This document shows positions 21,749-33,094 of a stretch of 64,000 nt of DNA, piece by piece. Made by a program: the position numbers and the translations under genes. Numbering within the stretch: position 1 is the first letter of the stretch; every line of letters starts with the position of its first letter. The notes beneath the pieces were generated by a model. The model did not search any database. It saw only the letters and a list, made by a program, of their open reading frames with translations, and was not told where the DNA came from. The stretch covers positions 204,252,581 through 204,316,580 of the forward strand of contig OY992537.1 in assembly GCA_963921195.1 (NCBI GenBank), written 5' to 3'. The stretch is from Pegoplata infirma (lineage: Eukaryota > Arthropoda > Insecta > Diptera > Anthomyiidae).

Positions 21749-23875
21749 CTAGACAAGCCCTAGTAATGACCTTAACATTTGTAATCGTGATTTTATAAGT
21801 GGTTTCGTTAGTATATCTGCTATCATTTTCTCGGTAGGACAATATTTTAATCTTATAAAATTTGTATAACAATAATCTTTTACAAAATGATATTTAATGT
21901 CAATGTGTTTAGACCTAGCATTAAATTTTTCATTAAAAACCATCTTAATGCAACTTTGATTGTCTTCCATAATTGTAATTGGTGTATTCACCTGATTATT
22001 CATTTCCATGAGCAAACCGTGCATCCATTTTGCTTCAGAGAGAGCAATATACTCTGCTTCTGCTGTTGAGAGAGAAACACAAGTTTGTTTGCGACAGGAC
22101 CAATTTACGACACCTCCATTTAAATAAAAAACATAACCACTGTGAGATTTTCTATCAACTTTGTTTTCGCCCCAATCTGCATCGACATATCCATATAACT
22201 CATTATTATCAGTAATACTACTAAGCTTTAAACATAATTTTGAAGTCCCATTTAAATATTTTATAACGCGTTTCACTTCACACCAATCTTCTTTAGTAGG
22301 TGTTTGAGTTTTTTGGGCTAAAATGGATACACTTGCTGTAATGTCCGGCCTTGTATTCACCGATAAATATAAAAGAGATCCAATTGCCTTCTGATATAAC
22401 TTATTATCTAATAAGTTTTCTGAATTTAAAGTTTTATTGTAAGATGGACTTAATGGAATATCAGAAAATTTTGAATCATGAAGTCCAAATTCATCAACAA
22501 TTTTCTTAATATAAAGCTCTTGATTTAATTAGCAATTCCAATTTTGATCGCGAGTAACTTCCATTCCCAAATAATGTTTAACTGGTCCTAAGTTTGACAT
22601 AGCAAATCGGGAATTTAACATTTCAAATATTTCTTCAATGAAGTTTTTATTTTTGCTAGCAACAATCATGTCGTCAACATATACCAAAAGAAAGTGTACA
22701 TCGTCTTGATTATTCATTATATACAAACAAGGGTCCATGCTGCTTTGCTTAAATTTAAACTCAATCAAAACATTATGAACGCACTGATTCCAAGAACGGG
22801 CTGCTTGTTTTAATCCGTATAAACTCTTTTTTAACAAGCAGACTTTGTCAGGTGAGCCTGGAGAAATAAAGCCTGGAGGTTGTTTCATGTAAATAGTTTC
22901 TTCTAAATCTCCATTTAAGAAAGCTGTCTTAACATCAAAATGATATAAAAGCATTTTCTCTTTACCAGCAATTGAGAATAAAATTCTTGTTGTTGTTTGT
23001 TTAACTACTGGAGCAAATACTGCATCGTAATCAATACCAAATTTCTGATTGTATCCTTGTGCCACTAGCCTTGCTTTGAATCTGTCAACTTCCCCTCTTT
23101 CGTTTAATTTTTTCTTAAAAACCCATTTACAACCGATTGCTTTTCGACCCGGTGGAAGATCTACAAGAGTCCATGTTTGGCATTCATTAATGGATTTCAA
23201 CTCCTCCTGCATAGCCATAATCCACTGTGACTTCTCCTCCTTAATTGAAATAGCTTTATTGAAATTACGTGGATCAATCGTTAAAGTTGCTGAATTAATC
23301 TGATACCTTCTAGGAGGAATTCCTTTATTTATCCGACTTGATACCCTAATGGCTGGATTTGGACTTTGAATTGCATCTTCAAATTCTTCTACAGAACTAG
23401 AGAATTCAAGTTCAGAATCTGAAATTTCTATATTCGATATTGTATTTTCTTCACGTTCATTAGAATCTGATATTTCTAGATTGGAAATAGTATTTTCTTC
23501 AACTTCACTAGAATTATCCGTTACATTTTCATTTACTTCAGTATTATCGCCATTTCCATAATAATTTTCAGAATAGTCTAATATGTCAACATTATCTATT
23601 GCACCGTTATCCTTATGGTGACTCAAAGGAAAATAAACTAAACTATCATTACTTTTCATTTTGCTTTCATTTTTAAATCTGACATCACTGGTATCCTTAG
23701 AATCAATAAAAACAACATCACGTGAAATCTGTACCTTGTTCGTCTTGGGATCAAAAATTCTTAACCCTTTTGAATTAAGATCATAACCAATAAATACTTT
23801 ACGAGTCGCCTTTTCATCAAGTTTCTTTCTTTTTTTCCTTAGGGACGTGCACAAAGCAGAAAGAACCAAAAACAC
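21749..23875 (-). pseudogene. Copia pol: reverse transcriptase (RVT_2) and RNase H, broken
   Basis: The frame from 23,875 to the stop at 22,529 covers the integrase C-terminal region, an acidic linker with the tandem motif EENTISN-EISDS twice (residues about 127-155), and RVT_2 with WVFKKK, RFKARLVAQGY, the catalytic Asp of HFDVKTAFLNG (residue 314) and YVDD (399-402). A TAA stop at 22,531-22,529 interrupts the same frame just after the RT core. The frame reopens and from 22,360 reads NTRPDITASVS, then RNase H with Asp of VDADW, Glu of STAEAEYIA and Asp of EDNQSC, ending at 21,749. The enzyme would copy RNA into DNA in a cytoplasmic particle. The nonsense codon and upstream frameshift imply this copy is dead. 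Confidence 0.9.
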
Positions 23876-24368
23876 GAAAACTTTTTAAAGTAGGTTTTTC
23901 TCCATACCGCAATTCATATGGAGTTTTTGATGCACTCCTTGATGACAACCGATTCTGAATGTAATTTGCCATCATTAAAGCTTCCCCCCAAAGACATTTC
24001 GTTAGCCCCGAGTCAATCAGCATGCATTTTACCATTTCCATCAATGTGCGATTTTTCCTTTCGGCGACTCCATTTTGCTGTGGACTGTATGGAACACAGT
24101 ATTGAATTTCAGTTCCACAGCTAGATAAAAACGCTTTAACTTTTTCACCTACGTACTCTCCACCTCTGTCAGACCTTATTATTTTTGGATAATGACCAAA
24201 CTGATTTTTTACATGATTCCAAAATTCAACTATTTTGTTGTAGACTTCATCTTTAGTTTTCAAAAAATAAACCGTACAATATCTACTATAATCATCAATA
24301 AACGTTACGAAATATTTATACCCTCTATATGTTGCAGGCGATATAGCACCACAGACGTCAGAATGCAC
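23817..24368 (-). pseudogene. Copia integrase core, out of frame with its neighbours
   Basis: This segment carries the rve core: first Asp in HSDVCG, second Asp in IRSDRGGE (residue 67) and Glu in NGVAERKNRT (residue 103), giving the D-35-E spacing of retroviral-type integrases. It would join element DNA to the genome. It is in a different frame from both the upstream zinc-binding part and the downstream RT part. The upstream change lies near 24,375 and the downstream one in an A/G-rich run near 23,825-23,840. The two outer segments share one frame, so the indels compensate. Confidence 0.88.
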
Positions 24369-24868
24369 TAAATCGAAACACTTTTAGATAAACTCTCTTT
24401 TGGAAATGAATTTCTAGTAAATTTTCCTTGCAAACAAACTTCACATGTTTCTTTATGATTTTTACATTCAACTATATTAATGTCTGATACTAAATTATCT
24501 TTTAATAGTTTTCTAATCCCTTCTTCATTATGATGGCCAAGAACGCGATGCCAATAGTGTATACAACCTTTATTACAATTATTAGCCGACATTACATTCT
24601 CAGAAGTTGCATTTAAAGTATATAAACCATTGTTAAGATAAGCCTTACAAACTACCCTAGCATTTTTCTGTATTATACATTCCTTATTGTTAAAACTTAC
24701 TGTGTAACCCTTTTCAGTGACCTTTTTTACAGATAATAAGTTTGAATTAAAATCAGGAACATAGTAAACGTCACTAACACTGAATGACATCGAACCAACA
24801 TTGATTTTACATACTCCTTTACCCTTTGACTGCGAACAATTTGGTTGGTTGGGTTGGTTGCTTAGCAT
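24368..24868 (-). pseudogene. Copia pre-integrase / integrase zinc-binding region, 5'-truncated
   Basis: The frame shows the region just after the aspartic protease (VYYVPDFNSNLLSVKK) and the gag-pre-integrase/HHCC zinc-binding segment, with HYWHRVLGHHN and CEVCLQGK. The protease D(S/T)G site and gag are absent. The first dozen residues, Gln/Asn/Pro-rich, come from a CAAC simple repeat at the junction with the transposase remnant. It ends at a stop created by the frame change before the integrase core. Confidence 0.85.
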
Positions 24869-25106
24869 AATCAGCTTTAAATGTAGCTAATTTGCTAGAT
24901 GACAAAATTCGACAAGCTGTAAAAAGAAGTAAAAAATGTCTGTACTGATTAGATTTTAATACATTTTTCAAAACTATCCTTCCGCCATATAATAAGAAAA
25001 AACGATATTGTGTAGCTTTCCAATTTCCTGTATCCATTAAATCAAACGGTTTTCTTTGGAACTCAGCTGTAATATCTTTAGATATTTTAAAAAAATGTTG
25101 TTGCAT
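24819..25106 (-). pseudogene. EnSpm-like transposase fragment, C-terminal part
   Basis: The motif series EFQRKPFDL, WKATQYRFFLLYGG, VLKN, RHFLLLFTACRILSS matches my recollection of a widespread animal (insect, cnidarian) EnSpm-type transposase, in which a KATEFR-FLLYTGP-VLK segment precedes an HFLL-ACRIL segment. It runs to ADYAKQ and then into the CAAC simple repeat and copia DNA, so the rest of the transposase is lost. The last 15 residues are read from copia in the wrong frame. Confidence 0.5.
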
Positions 25107-25111
25107 AATTG

Positions 25112-25456
25112 CTACGTTTTCTTCGGAAATATAAGAAGAAGTGGACTGGTTTCTTTAGCTAAATGGTGCTCAGCGTTAGCCTTTTCTCTAAACGACTGGA
25201 GCGTACGTTGTTCACAATTTATTTCTTTAAAAATGCGTGTTTTATTTACTGTTTCTCCTTTTACGGTGCATCTTTCACAAGAAAAAAAACCTGTGTGACC
25301 CTTGGTACACTTGATAAACGCTCGGGCAGGCATATCACAGCAAAAAGCTAATATTTTGAATGTAAATTGTTTTCCGTGCACCTCGACACCTTTAATAATA
25401 TAAGTAAAAAAAATATTTAAATTTTTTTTTTTTCTAATTTTTGTGTGTACCTTCAT
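25112..25456 (-). pseudogene. EnSpm-like transposase fragment, central part
   Basis: Residues about 30-100 contain FKILAFCCDMPARAFIKC, GHTGFFSCERCTVKGE and RTLQSFREK, typical of the same animal transposase family, where a DAPARA-IKC segment is followed by a CERC cysteine pair. About 100 residues expected between this piece and the one at 24,819-25,106 (around the family's YMHL segment) are missing, so an internal deletion separates them. It is nonfunctional. Confidence 0.5.
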
Positions 25457-25492
25457 TACTTAAAGTATTAACTTCGGATACAAATTCAGACA

Positions 25493-25765
25493 AAAATGTA
25501 CAGCATTTTTTGTTTTGCCAACAGTCTGCCAACACCAGAAAAAACAATTGGCCCGAGCCCCATCTGGCGTTATCAATCCAACAATAGCACTGTACAGTAT
25601 TTTTGTAAATCCGACTTTGGCACAGCGTAGTATTATTTAAAAATATGACACTGGTGATGTACAGTGTTTTTTGTTTTGCCAACAGTCTGCCAACACCAGA
25701 AAAAACCATTGGCCCGAGCCCCATCTGGCGTTATCAATCCAACAATGCCACTGTACAGTATTAGT
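25493..25765. repeat. Two tandem subterminal units of the CACTA-like element
   Basis: A unit containing TTTGCCAACAGTCTGCCAAC, TTGGCCCGAGCCCCATCTGG and CGTTATCAATCCAACAAT occurs at about 25,493-25,590 and again at about 25,654-25,750, a spacing of about 161 bp and nearly identical. They lie just inside the right end. This part is noticeably more GC-rich than its surroundings. Confidence 0.75.
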
Positions 25766-25853
25766 TGCAAACCGTGTTATCGGCCAACGTTGGTAATACT
25801 GGCACCAACGCTTTGCCAACCTTGGCCCTTTTGTATTTTTCTGACTGGGATGT

Positions 25854-26664
25854 GCTCCAGTCGAGAATTCAACAAAGGATATTTTTTATATTCGTACTAT
25901 CAGCAAAATATACTGACCGGCACCTTAGACAATACAACCACATAAATTATGTGATATGCTTTAACAAATAGTTGTTTCTGGTTCTATTATTGATGTGCTT
26001 ACATATTTATAGTTTCTTCAAAATAAATTTTCATATTTTCTAACACAACAATTCTATTTTAAGAAATCTCTACTTTACTTTATACAATCTTTTAAATTAA
26101 ATTGTAAATGAGTAGTCGACTTATGCCTTCTGAAATTGCTTTTGAAGCTTCATAAAAATTTTTAACTATTCCTAAGTAAATTTTTCGTTATACCAAGTTT
26201 TTTTTTGTTTACGGGCTAAGAAAAAAATTGAATCTGATCTGCTGTCACCTATTAAAATATAATTGCATCTGATTGTATATTAGTGTATTCGATCAGATCT
26301 AGTTAGATGTAAATTTTTTGCCAATCTTGTCCAATCCAATAAATTTTATTGCAGATCACATATTGCCAATTTTGACAAGGTGTATTTATTAATGAAATCA
26401 CTGCAAGGATATTTTGGGATAAGAAATTGGGAATATCATCCATAAAAATATATGGCATCTCTGGTTATTAATACAAACAAAAATTAAAACGAATTACTGT
26501 TTATTAGTAAACTGAGGGAACCCCTAATAGGAAAAAAATGATAACAATAACATTATTATGCCGAGTGATAGGAAATCACATGCATCTTTATCATTCATAA
26601 CATAATGGGACACTCGAAAAGTTTAATTATGTTAAAGAAAAGATTTTTTTTTTATCAAATTAAC
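25854..26664. other. Right half of the split repeat, then AT-rich sequence
   Basis: From 25,914 the string GACCGGCACCTTAGACAATA and the next about 130 bases match 57,394-57,560, giving the right half of the family whose left half is at 21,205-21,320. From about 26,100 to 26,664 I see only AT-rich sequence without a gene; GATCAGATCTAGTTAGAT-like strings near 26,290 resemble the MITE at 5,028. Confidence 0.55.
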
Positions 26665-29600
26665 CTATTTTATAGAAAATGCTATACACAGAAAATAATA
26701 TTGAGAAAAACAATTTGAGTAATCACTTGTTTAAATTTTTAAATAAGATTTGAGTAATTTTTTAATTGACGCAATTAAAAATTTACTCAAAAACTAAAAA
26801 AAAAAAATTGAGTAAATAATTTAATACAAAATTTAATATTTTTTTTTATTTTTTTTTTATTCTCTTCGTGTTTTGAATTCTCGTTTAGTTTATAGTTTTT
26901 TGTGTATGTATATGAAAGTTTGAAATCATCTTTATGAAATTTTCCAATGTCTTCAAGACATAAATATATTTGGTAAAGTTTGAAACTTTTTTAAACATTT
27001 TAAAAAAATAAATTGATAAATTTTGAGTAAATTTTTACTTGACACAATTAAAAAGTTTCTTAAAGAAATGAAAATTTTTTAATTAAATTTTTAATAGTAT
27101 ACATTAAAAATTTTTTAGTAAGCATTAAATAATTTTTATTAAAAATTTACTCAATACTATTAAATCGTTTACTGGTGCAAAATTGAGTAATTTTTTACTC
27201 AATAGTATTAAAAATTTACTCAAATATTTTTTTATTTTTTTCTGTGTAGTTAACGATAACAAAGAAAATTCTGTGGTTATCGATATTAAAAAAATTTTCT
27301 ATAGAAAATGCTATAGTTATCGATAACAAAGTATTTTTTAAGACAATTCTTAATTATCGATAACAAAAAAAAATTTCTATAGAAAATTCTATCTATATCG
27401 ATAACAAAATATTTTCTATAGAAAATTCTATCGATATCGATAACAAAAAATTTTCTATAGAAAATTCTATCGATATCGATACCAAAAAAATTTTTATCGA
27501 AAATTCTATCGATATCGATAACAAAAAATTTCAATAGAAAATTCTATTGATATCGATAACAAAAAATTTTCTATAGAAAATTCTATCGAAATCGATAACA
27601 AAAAGTTTTCTATAGAAAATTCTATCGAAATCGATAAAAAAAATTTTCTATAGAAAATTCTATCGAAATCGCTAACAAAAAATTTTCTATAGAAAATTCT
27701 ATCGATATCGATAATACAAATTTTCTATAAAAAGTTCTATCGATATTAATAACAAAAATTTTTCTACAGAATATTCAACAGTAATTGATAACAAAAAAAT
27801 TTCAATAAAAAATTCTATCGATAACAAAAAATTGTTTATAAAAAATTCTATCGATATCGTTAAAAAAATTCTATTGATATCAAAAATAATTCTTTAAAAA
27901 TTCTATCGATAACAAAAAATTTTCTATAGAAAATTCTGTAGTGACGATAACAAAAATTTTTTGTTGGAAAATTCTATAGTTATCGATAACAAAAAAATTT
28001 CTATAGAAAATTCTAACGATAACAAAAAATTTTCTATGGAAAATTCTATCGATATCGATAATACAAATTTTCTATAAAAAGTTCTATCGATATTAATAAC
28101 AAAAATTTTTCTACAGAATATTCAACAGTAATTGATAACAAAAAAATTTCAATAAAAAATTCTATAGATAACAAAAAATTGTTTATAAAAAATTCTATCG
28201 ATATCGTTAAAAAAAATTCTATAGAAAATTCTATTGATATCAAAAATAATTCTTTAAAAATTCTATCGATAACAAAAAATTTTCTATAGAAAATTCTGTA
28301 GTGACGATAACAAAAATTTTTTGTTGGAAAATTCTATAGTTATCGATAACAAAAAAATTTCTATAGAAAATTCTAACGATAACAAAAAATTTTCTATGGA
28401 AAATTCTATCGATATCGATAATACAAATTTTCTATAGAAAGTTCTTTCGATATTAATAACAAACATTTTTCTATAGAATATTCAACAGTAATCGATAACA
28501 AAAAAATTTCAATAAAAAATTCTATCGATAACAAAAAATTGTTTATAAAAAATTCTATCGATATCGTTAAAAAAAAATTCTATAGAAAATTCTATTGATA
28601 TCAAAAAATTTTCTATAGAAAATTCTATCGATAAAAAAAATTTTCTTTAGAAAATTCTATCGATATCGATAACAAAAAATTTTCTATAGAAAATTCTATC
28701 GATATCGATAACAAAAAATTTTCTATAGAAAATTCTATCGATATCGGTTACAAAAAATTTTATATTGAAAATTCTATTGATATCGATAACAAAAAATTTT
28801 ATAGGGAAAATTCTATCGATATCGATAACAAAACATTTTCTATTAAAAATTCTATCGATATCGATAACAAAAAATTTTCTATAGAAAATTCTATCGATTT
28901 CGATAACAAAAAATTTTCTACAGAAAATTCTACCGATTTCTATAACAAAAAATTTTCTATTGAAAATTCTATCAATATCGGTAACAACAAATTGTCTATA
29001 GAAAATTCTTTCGATATCGATAACAACAAATTTTCTATAGAAAATTCTATCGGTATCGATACCAAAAAATTTTCTATAGAAAATTCTATCGATATCGATG
29101 ACAAAAAATTTTCCTTAGAAAATTCTGTCGATATCGATAACAAAAATTTCTCTATAGAAAATATTATCGATATCGATAACAAAAATTTTTTTATAGAAAA
29201 TTCTACAGTTATCGATAACAAACAAATTTCTATAGAAAATTCTATCGATATCGATAACAAAAAAATTTCTATAGAAAATTCTATCGATACTGATAACAAA
29301 AAATTTTCTGTAGAAAATTCTATCGTTACCGATAACAAAAAAATTTTTATAGAAAATTCTATGATATCTATAACAAAAAATGTTCTTTAGAAAATTCTAT
29401 TGATATCGATAACAAAAAGTTTTCTATAGAAAATTCTATCGATATCGATAGCAAAAAATTTTCTATAGAAAATACTATCGATATCGATAACAAAAAATTT
29501 TCTATAGAAAATTCTTTCGATATCGGTAACAAATAATTTTCTTTAGAAAATTCTATCGATAACAAAAAATGTTTTATAGAAAATTCTATCGATAACAAAA

Positions 29601-29760
29601 AATTTTATCGATATCGATAACAAAAAATTTTCTATAGGAAATTCTATCGATAACAAAATATTTTTTATAGATAATTCTGTAGTCATCGAAAATTATATAG
29701 TTATCGATAACAATATAATGCCCCTATTAAATTCAATAGTTATCGATGTAAAGATTTTTC
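26665..29760 (+). repeat. TATCGATA satellite, block 4, with a higher-order repeat
   Basis: Monomers have the order CTATCGATATCGATAA, CAAAAA, TTTTCTATAGAAAATTC, the same orientation as block 2 but mostly with ATAAC where the 12-14 kb core has ATAGC. A few units lie left of the MITE. Between about 27,700 and 28,600 a multi-monomer unit with the marker CGATAATACAAATTTTCTAT recurs at 27,711, 28,058 and 28,418, spacings of 347 and 360 bp. Frames open through the repeat on both strands are not genes. Confidence 0.93.
26685..27248. mobile_element. TA-flanked MITE with CACAGAAAA ends, inserted in the satellite
   Basis: The left end is TA then CACAGAAAATA, the right end TTTTTTCTGTG then TA. The interior repeats AATTTTTTAATTGACGCAAT and TTTACTCAA strings in both senses. 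Joining the outer flanks with one TA gives AGAAAATGCTATAGTTAACG, a normal satellite unit, so the TA is a target duplication. The copy at 62,718-63,380 shares both ends and interior. It fits a non-autonomous Tc1/mariner element. Confidence 0.85.
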
Positions 29761-31317
29761 TATTGCTATTTGCTGATTTTAAGAATTCTACTGTAAGATT
29801 GATAAGCAACATATTATTGAAAATATATTATTTTTTGTAATATTAGCAAATCTTATTTTGAAACTAGAGATTGTTTATGTTGATTAAAATTTTAAATGAA
29901 TATTTTAGTTAACACTAATCAGAAAAAACTTCGTGTTTAAATTTCATTAAAAATAATCTTACAATTAAGACACATGCCTTTGAATTTTGTTCAAACATTT
30001 TAGGCAGTTTATACAAGAAATTTTGTTAATACTTTGATGCCAGACAGTAATTGATTTAAAATTTTTCAATCTTAAACTGATATTGAAATGTTTTTGAAAC
30101 TGCGACAAAATTGTTTATGAAAATTTGTTATCGAATCGATATTTTGTTTTAATTTAAAAAAAATTAGCTAAGTCCAATTTAAGAAATTTTACAGAAGTGA
30201 CAGCAAAAACCTGCTAAAATCGTTTGCTTTTAATAATTTTCAAATGCGTAAATGCAGTTTCTTTTATATTTTAGTCAAAGATAGAAGAAAATTGCTTTGG
30301 CTAGAGAATTGAATTGACTAAGTAGACTAAAATCTCAAGTTCTAAGCAATTTTTTTGTCTCTCCTGTAAGATTTCATTTGCTGGACTTAGCACCTTTTGC
30401 ACATTAACCACAAATTTCCACTGTAAAAATGTAATTATAACAAAAATAAAATAAATTTCAAAATTTTGTATATAAAAGGCTGTTAAAAAACTGTAAAATA
30501 TATAAATTAAATAAAATATTAAAAAAAAAAACTTAAATTAAGTTTAAAATAGATTAAACCAACCAAAAAAAAAAATGTTTCATATTTTACATACAAAAAC
30601 ATATCATTTGAAAACAAAACATTAAAAATATTAAAAAAGTTAAATGTTTAATTGATAGCAATTATAAACAATAAAGGAAAATTATTTATACAAAATTAAA
30701 AATATAAAACAAAGCTTGTTAATTATATTATAAAAAATTACAAAAACATGCATAGAAAGTTAAAATTAATATAGTTTTAATAAAAAAACATAATAAAAGC
30801 TTAGCTGAGAGAAAAAAAATTGTAGATTAAAAGAAAAATCAATATTATAAAAAAAAATAACCGCTAGAAGGCAAATTCGATTAACTCCATTAAACAAGAA
30901 AATATTTGATATTAATTATTAAAAGTTTATTTAACTTTAAACAATTTTAAATAATGGGTTTCTTTGTAAAACTTTTTAATTTTTTGTTTTATGGAGTTAT
31001 CTGTTTTTGGAATTAGCAGCAGTTTATATATATTAAAATATTTATATAGTAAAACTGGTTGAATAATATTAAAAAAGTATTAATTAAAAAAATTGTAAAT
31101 TTATAATCTAAACAGAACAAACATACAATGGAAAATATATTTAATTAAGAATATAAAAAATATAAAACAATATATAATAAAAATCTATATAAAAAACTAA
31201 AAAAATTTTTAAATTTATTTTGTTTAATTAATAGGCATTTATATGTTCGGCTTTGTCGAAGCAAAAAGATGCCCCTCTCTTACAAGAGAGGTCTTTTAAT
31301 GAATTTTTCTGTAACTT
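29761..31317. other. AT-rich gene-free stretch
   Basis: No gene is supported. From about 30,430 to 31,220 it is extremely A/T-rich (AAATATAAAA-type strings). A short perfect hairpin CCTCTCTT-AC-AAGAGAGG lies at about 31,274-31,291. Confidence 0.6.
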
Positions 31318-32655
31318 GAATATTAAAGGTGTCCTTACGACTAAGGTAATTTTTCAAAATCACTTTTGAATACGTGGTAGGGTCCTAAATTGTAGTTTAG
31401 TATCTAAAAATGAGTGAGCCAAAATTTGGGGACAATCGGATAAAAATAACTCGTGCCGAAAATGGATTGAAGTTTTGGGACACTCTTATGTGATAAAAAA
31501 ACACTTTTTTCTAGTTTTTTTTAAATTATTGGTATATGTTATTTTTTGTTAATTTTTTTGTTAAATAATATGAAAATGGTACTAAATTACCTTCCCAAAA
31601 AGGTTAAAAAAATTCAAATCGGATAAAAAATAAGCATTTTATGCATACATGCCCCAGACCATTGCATGGTTTTTAAAGCCAAAATTTGAAAATGTTCAAA
31701 ATTTCTAGGCAAAAAAATACAAAAAATTAAATTTTACTTTATATTGTTATTAAATACATGTTATTAATAAAAACTAACAAATATAGTAGTCTAGCTTATT
31801 TTTAATTTGGCGTGGGTAGTGATATAACTTCCGCGGATTTCAAAGAAAATGTGTTTTTCTGTGGTAATTTAGCAAATATGGAAAAAAAATGTTTTGTATT
31901 GTACTATACCAAGTGTAAACCATAAATTCTGTAAATTTTTAGAGAAATAGGGCATCTTTAACCCCTTTTCATTGAGGTGAAATGACAAATTTGGGACATT
32001 ACATATTTATATAAAGCAAGATATCTGTATATATCCGGTTTCTCAAAAGTTATAGAATTTACATTTTTCGCTTCGTTCCGTACAATAAAGAAAAAAATTC
32101 CCCATATTTGCTAAATTATTTTAAAAAAATGCATTTTATTTGGAATCCGCGGAAATTTTATCACTACCGGCGAAAAATAAAAAAAAATCTTGACTACCAT
32201 ATCTGCTATTTTTAATCGTAAACATGTTTTCAATATGATCATAAAGTAAAATTATTTTTTTTTATTTTTTTGCCTAAAAATTTTGAAAATTTTGAAATTC
32301 TGGCTTTAAAACCCACACAATGGTCTGGGGCATGTATCCGTAAAATGTTTGTTTTTTATCCGAATTTAATTTTATTAGTCTTTTTGGAAAGGTAATTTAG
32401 TACCATTTTCGTATTGTTTCACAAAAAAATTAACAAAAAATAACAAATACCAACATTTTACCAAAAACGACAAAAAAAAGGGTTTTTCTTTCATATAAGA
32501 ATGCCCCAAAACTTCAATCCATTTTCGGCACGAGTTATTTTTAGCCGATTGTCCCCAAATTTTGGCTCACTCATTTTTAGATACTAAAGAACAATTTAGG
32601 ACCCTACCAGGTGTAAAAAGATTATTTTCGATTTTAAGGACACCTCTATTGAATA
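31318..32655. mobile_element. Foldback element 1 (about 1.34 kb palindrome)
   Basis: The left arm starts with AAGGTGTCCTTA and the right arm ends with TAAGGACACCT. Inside, matched inverse segments include GGGTCCTAA/TTAGGACCC, ACTCGTGCCGAAAATGGATT / AATCCATTTTCGGCACGAGT, GCCCCAGACCATTG/CAATGGTCTGGGGC and a central CCGCGGA pair. The arms are about 600 bp and meet near 31,990. No terminal motif or target duplication could be fixed. It is noncoding. Confidence 0.85.
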
Positions 32656-33094
32656 TATTGCTTAGGAGTAAGTCTCATTAGATATATCAGAGATTTTGTA
32701 AAATCTAACCGAGGGTCTTCAAATTAATCTTGTTTTTTGTAAACAAGTCATTTTCAGTTTTTACAGAATTTTGCTTTACAAAAAACTTTGTCCTCTTTAA
32801 ATTTTCTTGAAACCTACATAAATCGAAAATTTGTTATTTTTACTTACATAATATTGAGTACCGTTTTTTTGCAAACGGCGTTTCTTTTTATTTTTGTGAT
32901 ATAAAAAAAAAATATGTGAATTTTCCATACAAAAAATAAATGTTTTGTTTATTTTGAAATTTTATCAAAAAAGTACCTTATTTTGACGAGCCATATCTTC
33001 GAAAAGAGTTCTTCGGACTTTTACGACTAAAAAAGAATTAGATTCAACCGATTTTGCTAAGTATGAAAAATTTTTGATACCCATTTTGATTTTA
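32656..33094. other. Spacer between two foldback elements
   Basis: AT-rich sequence without gene or clear repeat. It contains a GACGAGCCATATCTTCGAAAAG-like stretch of moderate complexity, which may be part of a decayed element. Confidence 0.45.

Larger units (their letters stand above)
21500..24868 (-). mobile_element. Ty1/copia LTR retrotransposon, 5'-truncated and inactivated
   Basis: The minus strand encodes, in order, the end of the protease/pre-integrase region, integrase, reverse transcriptase and RNase H, which is the copia (not gypsy) order. A polypurine tract AAAGAGGAGGAG precedes TGTAGAACAAAA, the apparent 3' LTR start at 21,727. Gag, the protease active site and the 5' LTR are missing. 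The break is at about 24,860 beside a CAAC-rich simple repeat. Two frame changes and one in-frame stop interrupt pol. The far end of the LTR is not resolved. Confidence 0.88.
21321..25853 (-). mobile_element. CACTA/EnSpm-like DNA transposon remnant with nested copia
   Basis: The left end is ACATCCCAATCAGAAA (21,321-21,336). The right end (25,838-25,853) is its inverse with one mismatch, ACATCCCAGTCAGAAA. Subterminal repeats rich in GTTGGCA/TGCCAAC and GTACTGGC lie inside both ends, as is usual for CACTA-type elements. Two minus-strand fragments (24,819-25,456) resemble an animal EnSpm-like transposase. A truncated copia element occupies about 21,500-24,868. Outer flanks match two halves of another repeat family. 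The superfamily is inferred from the protein fragments and the subterminal repeats; the tips do not show a clear CACTA and I see no clean 3-bp duplication. Confidence 0.55.

Noticed and set aside
24819..25106. Copia gag upstream of the pol frame
   Set aside because: Its sequence resembles an EnSpm-type transposase (KATQYRFFLLYGG, HFLLLFTACRIL), not gag, and it lacks a CCHC knuckle.
27286..29598. Short open frames on both strands in the third satellite block
   Set aside because: Repeat-derived, with the same 13-residue period.
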